Source of the DNA: Prorocentrum cordatum
Taxonomy: Eukaryota > Sar > Dinophyceae > Prorocentrales > Prorocentraceae
DNA length: 39,444 nt
Assembly: GCA_963575745.1 (NCBI GenBank)
Contig: CAUYUJ010000196.1
Span: 77,501-116,944 of the forward strand
Reading direction: 5' to 3'
Part shown: positions 1 through 8,925 of the stretch, piece after piece
How the letters are laid out: each line of letters starts with the position of its first letter
How positions within the stretch are numbered: position 1 is the first letter of the stretch
Position numbers and translations under genes: made by a program
Notes under the pieces: generated by a model
Seen by the model: only the letters and a program-made list of their open reading frames with translations
What the model was told of the DNA's origin: nothing
Databases searched by the model: none

Positions 1-247
1 AGTAGTAGTAGTAGTAGCAAACGTATGAGTAGTGATAGTACCCGTAGTAGTCGCAGTAGTAGTAGTAGTAGTAGTAGCAGTTGTAGTAGTAGTAATAGTA
101 GCAGTCGTAGTCGTAGCTTTGATCGTAGTAGTGAAAGCAGTAGAAGTAGCAGTAAAAGAAATCGTCGTCGAAACAATAGTAGTCGCATTCGTAGTAGTAG
201 GCGTAGGAATAATAGTAACAGTAGTCGTAGTAGTCGCAGCAGTAGTC

Positions 248-287
<40 letters not shown>

Positions 288-296
288 ATCTAAGAA

Positions 297-327
<31 letters not shown>

Positions 328-492
328 TGAAGTAATAGTAGTAGTAGTAGTAGTAGTAGTAGCAGTAGTAGTAGTCGTAGTACTAGTAGTAGTCGGAGTA
401 GTAGTGGTAGTAGTAATAATAGTAGTACGAGTCGACATAGTAAGACGTAAAAGTAGTAGCCGTTGTGCTGATAGTCTTAAGAGGGGCCGCGC

Positions 493-534
<42 letters not shown>

Positions 535-654
535 CAGAAGTAAAAATAGTAATAATAGTAGTAGCAGTAGTAATAGTAGTCGTAGTCGTAGTGGCAGTAA
601 AAGTAGTAGTAGTAGTAGTAGTAGTAGTCGTAGTAATAGTAGTAGTAGTAGCAA

Positions 655-698
<44 letters not shown>

Positions 699-1174
699 CG
701 AGTAGTCCAAGGCGTTGTAGCAATAGTGATAGTAGTAGTCGTAGTGGTTGTTGTTGTAGTAGTCGTAGCAATAGTAATAATACGAGTAGTAAGAATAGCC
801 GCCGTAGTAGTAGCAGTAGCAGTAGTAGTAGTAGCTGTGGCAGTGGTAGTAGTCGCAGGGGTAGTAGCAGCAGTAGTAGTAATGCTAGAAGTAGTAGTAG
901 TAGTAGTAGCAGTAGTAGTAGTAGTAGCAGCAGTAGTAGTAGTAGTAGTAGAAGTGAAAGTAGAATGTAGTAGTCGTAGTAGTAGTAGTAGTAGATGTAG
1001 TAGTAACAATAGTAGAAGTAGTAGTAGAAGTAGTTGTAGCCGTAGTCCTAGCAGTAGTTTTAGTAGTAGTAGCAGTAGTCGTAGTAGCAGTAGTAGTTGT
1101 AGTAGTAGTAGTAGTAGTAGTAGTCGTAGTAGTAGTAGTAGTAGTGGTAGTGGTAGTAATATCAATAGTAGTAA

Positions 1175-1218
<44 letters not shown>

Positions 1219-1233
1219 CTGGTAGTGGTAGTC

Positions 1234-1329
<96 letters not shown>

Positions 1330-1331
1330 TC

Positions 1332-1369
<38 letters not shown>

Positions 1370-1420
1370 CGTAGTAGTAGTCGTAGTAGTAGTAGTAGTA
1401 GTAGTAGTAGCAGTAGTAGC

Positions 1421-1466
<46 letters not shown>

Positions 1467-1480
1467 ATAGTAGTAGTAGT
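1..1480. repeat. Long degenerate AGT/TAG trinucleotide microsatellite
   Basis: The stretch is built almost entirely of AGT (TAG, GTA) triplets, with interruptions such as CGT, AAT, AGC and GGT. It is purest around 1170-1330 and most degenerate around 100-300 and 700-900. It begins before the window does. Depending on phase it translates as poly-Ser or poly-Val, or hits a stop at every TAG, and the other strand gives poly-Thr, poly-Leu or poly-Tyr. The long open frames here are therefore a by-product of the triplet period and I do not call a gene. Confidence 0.97.
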
Positions 1481-2112
1481 ACGCAGCCGATGAGCAATCA
1501 ATGTGCGCCACCAATTACATTTTTTGTTCGGCGGGTCGGGAGCGGACCCCTTTCAGTCAAGAGTTAGGCGGAGGGCGCGAAGCCCTAATTGGGGAGACAA
1601 GGCGCGGGCGGGCAGGGCCTCAGGCGGCTGGAGGGTGCAGAGAACAGGCGGTGCCGAAGATCTTGCACAAGACAAGGTACGCCATGGACAGGAGCAGGGG
1701 GCGAAGTCCCAGAGGAAGAGTGGATTGGTGTTGCCGTCATCGGCACGCCAAGAACACCATCCTCGAGTGCTGCGTGGGGAGGGCCGCCACCAGTTACACA
1801 CGTGGAGCATCAGGAGTTGTATCATTCCTGTAGAAACTCAACGCACACTACTCGCGCACAGAAGAACGGGACCGAGCGAACCCGAGGGGACCGACAACGG
1901 AACCGAAACCGAGGAGGAACTGAGGGCCCGATGGACACGGGGAAGGAGGAAACGACAAGCATGCGACCCAGGGGACAGAACCAGCGAATCAAAACCGCAC
2001 TATGCGCTCCTGTCCGCTGTCCGTGCCTGGCGCACAACTCTATCATTTCCTGGTGCCACGGCTGCACAGCCGCGCTCAGATGCGCGACGCAAGGCCTGGC
2101 CGCACGTCCATC
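1481..2112. other. Unique sequence, no gene recognised
   Basis: This is ordinary mixed-composition DNA between the microsatellite and the 3' end of the SET-domain remnant. Open frames exist on both strands, but none gives a protein I recognise. It may hold the 3' flank of the minus-strand SET gene. Confidence 0.5.
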
Positions 2113-3060
2113 TCAACGAAAGAACTCCTGAACGACACTTGCCAAGACGTGCTGGCCGTCCTCCTGGTCCCAGAAATTGTGGTGGCTGGTCATCTCGTAT
2201 GGCGCGTCAAAGAACAACACAAACTCCGATTGGATGCGCTCCGTCCGCTCCAACAGAAGACGAGAGGACGTGCGATGAGAGCAGGTTACGTGAACCGTGA
2301 CTCCAACACGACGATCAACGCACGTCCGCCTCCGTCCAGGTCCACCTCGCCCTCCTCATCCACCATCTCGTGGCAACTGTGGTTGATGGCAATCTCCTCC
2401 CCGACTTTGATTTTACGTGCTGCCACCGCGTCGAGCACTGTACGTCGTAGTACATATTGGCCTCACATGAACGGTTACACATAATGTCGAAGGCATTACA
2501 CAGTACGGTCCAGTCGGCGCACATCCCGCTGTGCTCCGAGGGCGTGATAGGCACGGTAAGGCCCTCAGGAGGCAGGCTCGTCCCGAAAAGGTGCATGTCC
2601 ACATAATCTGCGATCTTCTCGGGGTGCCACGGTCGCGAGGCCAGGGTAATGAAATATACTTTTGGACCGCCTCGCCCTTTCTAAAGTTGGCGTCCGAGTA
2701 CAAGCCGTAACCACCGTCGCCAGAGTCGAGGGTGTTGTCCCCAACAGGCTCCTTCAGGATCTGAATGCCCGCAGGCATCTGCGCCTTCAAATCGTAGGCG
2801 GCGAGGTGGCAATTGTCGTTGGCAGCAGGCATGGGCACCGAGGAATACTTGTTGTCCACCTCGCCATTCGTGGAGTTGGTGTCCGCGTACACGCCGTACC
2901 CACCGTCGCCAACGTCGTGGATGTCCACCCGATGGTCCTCGATCATCAGGGGCTCCGGGGGCTCGAAGGACGGTCGCGGGTACAGCGCCAAGATCGGGTA
3001 CTCCACGAACTTGAGCCTGTAGTCAGTGGCAACGGCCACCGCCTTCGCGAAAAAGACGCG
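2113..3060 (-). pseudogene. SET-domain protein (lysine methyltransferase-like), frame broken three times
   Basis: SET proteins transfer methyl groups from S-adenosylmethionine to lysines of histones or other proteins. Read on the minus strand, one frame (about 3060-2660) carries two similar copies of the SET entry motif: VGDGGYGVYADTNSTNGE near 2842-2916 and SGDGGYGLYSDANFRKGE near 2671-2727. The frame then shifts at about 2660, beside an AAAA run, to HPEKIADYVDMHLFG. It continues to NRSCEANMYYDV (2456-2476), which resembles the NHSCxPN signature. It shifts again near 2440 to KIKVGEEIAINHSCHE (2368-2415), the usual GEEI near the end of the domain. A last shift near 2290 leads to RTERIQSEFVLFF and a TGA at 2113-2115. 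The first two breaks can each be explained by one missing base. The 5' end is unclear. A ctacag/g near 3015 could be a splice acceptor. It is either a decayed copy or a gene damaged by assembly errors. Confidence 0.62.
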
Positions 3061-4020
3061 AAAAAGACGAAGATGGGCTCTGGATCCAGACCAGGTGGAG
3101 GACCAGCCGCGCCATGGCGAAGGAGACGAAGGCGCCGTCGGTGACGATGGCACTGGGCCCGCGAGCGCCCACCCGCAGGGGCGCCGCAATCAGAGGCCTC
3201 CATCCCCAGCTCGTCGCCAGCGCCCCGAGCAGCCAGCGTGCCAGCCTCCCCCTGCGGGGGGGCACCCAGGGCGTCAGCGCGCTCGCAAGGCCACGGCTGC
3301 CCCCGTCGCGCGGTCGTGCCGATCGGCAAGGCCACCTCTGGAAGGGGGGCCTGTGCCGCTGCGGCGGCTTGGGAGGAGGAGGAGGAGGAGGAGAAGGATG
3401 AGGATGAGGAGGAAGGGGAGGTGGACGAGGAGGGGCCAGTGATGGCGAGGAAGACGAGGAGGACGCGAAGGGAGGAGGCGGCATGTGGAGCAGGAAGTGC
3501 ACCAGGCAGGCCCAGAAGGACTACGCTCCGACCTGGCGGCGGCGACAGCGGCGCCCTGGCGGCGACGGCGGCATCCTGACGTCGGCGCCCTGACGGCGGC
3601 GGCGGCTCCGCCGTGGCGGCGGCGGCGGCTCTGCTCTGGCGGAGACGACGGCGGCGGCTCCGCCACGGCAGCGGCGGCGGCCCCTGGCGGCGGCGGCCGC
3701 TCCGCCTGCGAAGGCGCACGGGCCGCTGGCTCCGCGCCGACTCCGCGCCCGACGGGGCGGTAGCCCGCGGAGCCCTGCCGGGTTGCGGCCTGCGCCGGTC
3801 GGGGGCGGCGAGCCCCGCTGGGCCCTCCATGGACCGTCATCGTCATGATCGTCGCCTCCGCCATGGGCGTCGCCGGTGCCGACGTCGGCGTCGTCGTCGT
3901 CGACGGGGGTGGCGGCGTCGTCGACGCTGGCGTCGTTGTCGCCGCTGCCGCAACCTTCGGCGTCGTTGCCACCGCATGACGTCAGCGTTGTGGTCGGCGC
4001 CACCCGCGACCGCCGTGAAC
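3061..4020. repeat. GC-rich triplet-biased low-complexity DNA (GGC, then GTC/GAC)
   Basis: About 3365-3430 is purine-rich (GAGGAGG). About 3533-3700 is rich in GGC/CGG triplets. About 3835-3970 is rich in GTC/GAC triplets. Both strands stay open for up to about 290 codons, but the translations are runs of Ala, Arg, Pro, Ser, Thr or Asp with no domain. I regard these frames as compositional. Confidence 0.75.
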
Positions 4021-4685
4021 GTCAGCGCCTGCGGTGCTGCCATCGCCATTTGTTGTCGTTATCGTTGTAGCTCTCTCGTGGATACCCCAAGCTCGCCTGC
4101 TCGTTTTGATCCGGGCGTCAACGCCATCCAAAGGTCGTCTCCGGGCTGCGCCCTCACACCCCCGCGCCGTGGGAAATGGCCCCCGCGCAACGCGGTGCCT
4201 GGGTGAAGTGGAAATGTGGATTTCTGATGTCTCGCCTTAGTTCTGGCGGCTCGGACAAGGCATGCGTCTGAGCCCGGCATCGAGGCGGCCCCAAGAGACA
4301 ATCTGGTGTAGGATGGATGGCGAGAAAATTGCAATCAACAAGAATACTAATGCAACACACCGCAGCGGCGGCAGAGGCGAAACCGATAATGGTGAGTGTC
4401 GGCTAATTACCCCACCCCCACTGGACCCACAGAAACTGAAAATGATTGGGTCATTGTTTCGAAAGCCGAGTTTGACATTAGCTCTAGCGCCCAAGGGGTC
4501 CCTTGAATGAGCCCTGGGAAAGACCCGACGACACCCCGCGCCCTCCTCCCGCCCTCCCCTGCCCTCCCTGTACCTTCCCTCGCTCCCTCGCTTCCCCCCC
4601 CTGCAATTTGTTGGGTTGTCTGCAGGCCCGCCTGTAATGGCGTCCCGAAAATGCTGGCCAACGCGATATAGTTAGTATGGCGCCG
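4021..4685. other. Non-coding, nothing recognised
   Basis: Mixed composition, with a C-rich stretch near 4530-4600 (CCCTCC repeats). I see no gene, RNA gene or element boundary. Confidence 0.5.
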
Positions 4686-4758
4686 CGCGGGTGGGGTATA
4701 ATGATGCAACGAAAAAGGTCTGATTATATACCCCACGTGCGAATATACCCCACCCGCG
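4686..4758. repeat. 15-bp perfect inverted repeat with a third partial arm
   Basis: CGCGGGTGGGGTATA at 4686-4700 is the exact reverse complement of TATACCCCACCCGCG at 4744-4758, with 43 bases between. A third partial arm, TATACCCCACGTGCG, lies inside the loop at about 4728-4742 as a near-direct repeat of the right arm. It could form a hairpin, bind a dimeric protein, or be the end of a small transposon. No function can be read from sequence alone. Confidence 0.75.
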
Positions 4759-6288
4759 GAAGGATAAGTTCGAAGGCGGCGCGGACGCTGGAGGTCCGTC
4801 GTGGACTGCTCCGCCTGGAGAGCCCAGGTACTCCTAATTTTGCAGGAAAGACTGAGAAGAACGAAATACTGGTCCACGTTTTACGCGATGCACTTGTCAT
4901 GCGACGCGCGGGGGCAAATTAACGCATTTCGCTCTGCAAAGGCACAAGGGACCGAAATACGACTTGCACAATCATAAAATCCACCCCGAACGCGTACATG
5001 CCTGGGGGTGGGTATCTTGGACCCGGAAATGGTGATGCGGTAACCGCGCGCCGCGAGCCGACGCCACGCAATGCGAGCCACTGGTGCGCACGGGCACGAG
5101 AAACTCGTGCCTTTGTCTGCCCAGGTCACGAATGTCCTTGTCTCCTTGCGCATTTTTTGCAGAGCCTGCCTTCCTTGGCCGAGTCTGGTTACAACCCGTG
5201 GTTTTCCAGGCATGCAAGCGTGATCCCGTTATCTTCGGCAATATTCTTCGTAGCATCATCCAATGTATCACTTGAGGAGTTGAGGTGGTCGTCTACGTGG
5301 AGACCACCCATCTCCCGATCCCGGTCGTGATGACATCGACATAGATCTGCCAGACATCACAGACCACAGACCAACCAATCTCACCCAATGCATGTAAAGA
5401 ACATTCGGTCTGCCGCGCTTCGAACACAATCTCTAAGTACATGTACCGTGGGTCAACCACCACGGCGTGCACGGACCACCTCTGAAGAGGATCGCGATCG
5501 CTCCGCTTGCTCTTCGCGTGTCTTCTTCCCACTCCCGTGTAATCCTCGGCCTCAAGAATGAGATCATATGACCGGCCATTCCCAAGTCAGATGTCCCGCT
5601 ATGCAGCTTGAAAACACCTGGGCTCGGCCAGACATTCGCCCCGGTGAGCGGCGAGTGCCGCAGGAGCGAGCCTCGGTGACCACTTCTGCCCCGAGCTGAC
5701 CCCAACAGCCGGCGCAAGCGGCCCGTGGCACCCTGCCAGCACAATCGCGCGAGCGGCGGCGCTCCACACACCACAGGCGCGAAGCTCAAAAGAGAGGGGG
5801 GCTGGGATTTGGAGAGGGTGCAGAAAGGAAACATATCTGGGAATAGATGGGAGGTAATAGGTGGGAGAGAAGAACAGGGTGGAGGAGGGGGAAGCAGATG
5901 GAGACCGCCTCCACTCGTGGTCTTGAGAAGCTGGATACATCGGAAAACGGCGCCCAGTCGAAAAGAGAGGGGTCTGAATGCTGGCGAGACCTCAGGAGTG
6001 CCGCCCGAAAACCGAAAGGTGCAAGGGGTATTCACAGGAAGGCGCGGTAAGGATGCAAGGCCCTTGGACACCCAAGGTGAAGCATATTTGGGGGTGCTGG
6101 TCAGCGGAACAGGCCAAGGATAGCCGAGGGGCAAGGATGCCAGGGCACCCTTGGCAAGCTACTCATCCTCACGATGTGGTCTGACTGCGGGAGCAGGGAG
6201 AAGAGCGAGGGAAGGATGAGGGAGGAGGCCTTCAGGAATTCTTGGGGGAATGCTCAATCATAAACGCCCACATAAGCAGAGCTATGCT
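4759..6288. other. Mostly non-coding; one weak minus-strand frame at 5293-5532
   Basis: The minus frame 5532-5293 reads somewhat like real protein (RYMYLEIVFEARQTECSLHA, then GEIGWSVVCDVWQIYVD). A neighbouring frame continues with MGGLHVDDHLNSSSDTLDDA near 5200-5310. HVDDHL recalls the YVDD motif of copia-type reverse transcriptases, but no other reverse-transcriptase motif is visible, so I leave it unidentified. The rest (5540-6288) shows nothing I can support. Confidence 0.25.
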
Positions 6289-6419
6289 TTCGAAGGTCCG
6301 CGCGAATCTATTGGATCTGCGTTGACCCTAACCTGGCAGCGCTTTTGGCGCCACCCCTGGAGCGCTCCGCGCGCCAGGGAGTGGGAACCAGCGCACATCC
6401 AAGAAATCGGACCTTCGAA
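6289..6419. mobile_element. Possible MITE-like element with 12-bp terminal inverted repeats
   Basis: TTCGAAGGTCCG at 6289-6300 is exactly mirrored as CGGACCTTCGAA at 6408-6419, bounding 131 bp. The interior holds no coding region and has its own GC-rich hairpin near 6340-6375 (GGCGCC, GGAGCGCTCCGCGCGCC). The word ATGCT sits directly left of the left arm and five bases right of the right arm. That could be a blurred target-site duplication or chance. One copy cannot prove mobility. Confidence 0.35.
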
Positions 6420-7107
6420 CGTTGATGCTTACGCCATGTGTTTTTATTAATTCAAGAGTTGGGGAAGCGACGCGGATGGTGGGCGCACTCATGAATTTCT
6501 GGCTCCCCGCGAGGTGCAGACACTTCGCGCCACCCGTGGAACCGGCATGATGGACTATCCGGATGCCCTGGGTATGACGGCGCGCCACTCTCTCCGAGCG
6601 GACTGGGGCCACTTGGAAACGACTCGGGGTCGAGGAGACGGGGCGCAAGATCGTGGTCGCTCTACTCGGCTTGAGCCCGACTGCTCCTCCGACGATTACT
6701 CGCAGTCAGAACCAACTTTGGAGCAGAACGACCTGGGACGTCCCCGCACATCTTATCCGCCAGCGCTGGACGCCTCACCCACCACCCCAGCTCGGCGCCT
6801 CCGACGCGATCCGCGCGCCGGGGAGGTGTGGCCACCGCCGGCGGAGAGATCGCCCGCGAACGCCCCAAGTTTACGTGCGTGCGGTCGTCTGCTTCTCTGC
6901 GCAGCCGCCCCTGACCCGCCGAGCCAGGCGGCCTCTCGCTTGAGGTCGGTCACCCATATGCCGTACTGCGACCCCTCGGTGCTTATGGCGAGCAGCTTCT
7001 CCTGCTGAGGGAGCAGGAAGAGCAGGAAGAGGGAGTCCTCCCTCTCGTGATCGTCGCCCTCCCCCCCCCCTGCGAGCTCGCTTGTCCTGTGCCAAGACGC
7101 CGCCACC
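6420..7107. other. Non-coding, nothing recognised
   Basis: Open frames on both strands give arginine- and proline-rich translations without a domain. There is a short C run near 7061-7070. Confidence 0.45.
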
Positions 7108-7224
7108 GCGACGACGACGCCAACGTCAACGACGACGACGACGAGACTGGCCATGCCAACGGCCACGACGACGATCATGACGACGACGACGACAACCACG
7201 ACTACGACGACAGCGACGACGACA
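7108..7224. repeat. Degenerate GAC/ACG trinucleotide microsatellite
   Basis: ACG triplets recur with interruptions such as CCAACG, CATGACG and AACCACG. The phase encodes poly-Asp with His/Asn, poly-Thr or poly-Arg. It is of the same character as the other triplet tracts in the window. Confidence 0.85.
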
Positions 7225-7584
7225 CGCGCCGTCCTCTGGGAGGCACAACCTGCAGTCCTGCAAATTCCTCCAGTCCGCCGGCACCTCGTCCTCTTCGGGC
7301 GCGCGCGGCGGCGGGTGGTCCGCGGCTGGGAGCACAGCCCCTCTTGCAAATCAGATCGGGGGCGTCTTGAGCACAGCGCCCCGACCTTACTTCCAAGGGT
7401 CGCGAGCCTGTGCGGCCCCCCCCCCCCGAACGTGTTGCAGCCTGGATTCGGTTGGGCGGCGCGCTGCCCCACCGATGTCGGGTGCTCCGAAGCAGGGGTC
7501 CTGGAAGAGGGGGGGCTAGCTAAGCGCATCATAGTCCGAGGTATGTGCGCGGACGAGGTGGGGGGGCCAGGGAACAGATCGAAA

Positions 7585-7630
7585 GGAGAAGAAGAAGAAG
7601 AAGAAGAAGAAGAAGAAGAAGAAGAAGAGG
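7585..7630. repeat. (GAA)n microsatellite
   Basis: About fifteen nearly pure GAA/AGA triplets, purine-only on the plus strand and flanked by unrelated sequence. Such tracts can form triplex DNA. Confidence 0.95.
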
Positions 7631-8139
7631 GCACCATGAATTCTGGGAGATCTTGTGGCCCTGGCCATGATACTCAACCCCATCTGGTCCTCACCCCCAT
7701 CATCTTGGGGCAGAGAGGATAATCAAACACATCTTAGTCAGCGTGGACCCAGAACGGTGCGCTGTTGCACTGTGGAGGCGAAGCTACGCGGTGTAAGCTA
7801 CGCAGCCTCAGCATAGTCCAGTGAACGACGCCCACGAGCCGCCCACACGGCGGCACGGGCGGCATCGTGGCGCAATCTCAGCATACTCCCCAAGCGCGGG
7901 GCGCCCGCGAGGCACCCAGGATGCGGCATGGGCGGCTGCGTGGCTCAACCTCGGCATGGCACTCCCAGCGAACGGAGGGCCCACCAGCCGCCCTCAAGGC
8001 AGCACCGGCAACGTGAAAGCCCGGAATGCCAATCAATTACCTTCACGAAGCTAAGCACAAACCCCTCAATGCAAGCACTGTTTGGGGAAATCGGGAAACC
8101 GAAAAACCTGTTGTTTTTCTAACGATTTGAAAGGTTTGC
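7631..8139. other. Non-coding, nothing recognised
   Basis: Contains a short local duplication (GAAGCTACGCGG and TAAGCTACGCAG near 7780-7806). No coding or RNA gene signal is seen. Confidence 0.45.
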
Positions 8140-8340
8140 GCTGCCTGGGGCCTGGGGACGTGCTTGGGGCCGCTTGAAGCGTCTCCTGAGACATCTTGTG
8201 GTTTCCAAGGGGCCGTCCTGGAGACTTCTAGGAGGGTCCTGGGCCTTCCTCGGCCAGTTTAGCGGTCTCTGGGCATCCTCCTGGACCATCTTGGGAAACT
8301 CTCCAGGCCAGAATAGCCGCCTGGAAACCGCAGAACGGGT
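8140..8340 (-). repeat. Degenerate GGCC-rich interspersed repeat (first of three patches)
   Basis: Read on the minus strand, this is a run of loosely similar words of about 20 bp, such as CCAGGACGGCCCC and GAGGAAGGCCCAGGACCC. The same rhythm appears on the plus strand at 28345-28670 and again at 39080-39444. Units are too diverged to define a consensus by eye. It is more likely an old dispersed repeat than a gene. Confidence 0.5.
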
Positions 8341-8786
8341 CCCAGGCTCCTGCGGCGAAAGGGAGGAGGGGAATCTTAAAAGTGTGCTGCCGGGGTCCCA
8401 GGGACTGGACGCGACCTGTTGCATGCTACCTACAATTGCATGTGTATACACATACATGCATAGTACAGTCGGACTTAGGACATAATAACATCCTTCAATA
8501 ACACGAGACCCTCCGCTGGTCGAAACAAGAAACATTCGAGGGTACCCTCTCCAAAATGCACACGAACATGCGACAAACACGAACACCACTAAGGCACCCT
8601 CCCCGGATCGACCTCGATCGGTTCCTCGGTACGACCGTATACGTCGGCACTCGGGACAGGATGGTAACGTCACCTCCGCAGTCCTCCCTCGTCCCTCTGT
8701 GGGCCCACAGGCCCCTCCTCGAGGGCCCGGGGGCCCCCCCGCCCTTGATCTACTCCGATGCCCTGGGCGCCCGAGAACAGCCCCAG
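8341..8786. other. Non-coding, nothing recognised
   Basis: Includes a short stretch rich in TGTATACACATACATGCAT near 8440-8460. No gene seen. Confidence 0.45.
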
Positions 8787-8925
8787 GAGGGCGAGGAGAG
8801 GGGGCAGGAGAGGGAGGGAAGGAGGCAGGGGAAGAGGGGGGCAGGAGAAGGGGGGGCCAGGAGAGGGGGCAGGAGAGGGAAAGGGCCAGGAGAGGGGTAC
8901 AGGAGAAGGGGGGCAGGAGAACAGT
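8787..8925. repeat. Purine-rich minisatellite (GGGGGCAGGAGA-like units)
   Basis: Roughly ten imperfect copies of a 12-17 bp unit related to GGGGGCAGGAGAGG follow one another, so the plus strand is almost pure purine with many G runs of four or more. That makes triplex or G-quadruplex formation plausible. Open frames across it are compositional. Confidence 0.8.

Noticed and set aside
25-1514. Poly-Ser, poly-Val, poly-Thr or poly-Tyr proteins across the AGT repeat
   Set aside because: Any phase of a pure triplet repeat without a stop gives such frames. No flanking coding sequence joins them.
3005-3030. Second spliced-leader relic (CTTGAGCC near 3014)
   Set aside because: Only eight bases match the leader. 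The following bases diverge completely, and it lies inside the readable coding stretch.
5200-5532. Copia-type reverse transcriptase (HVDDHL)
   Set aside because: A single four-residue resemblance without other polymerase, integrase or LTR signals is not enough.
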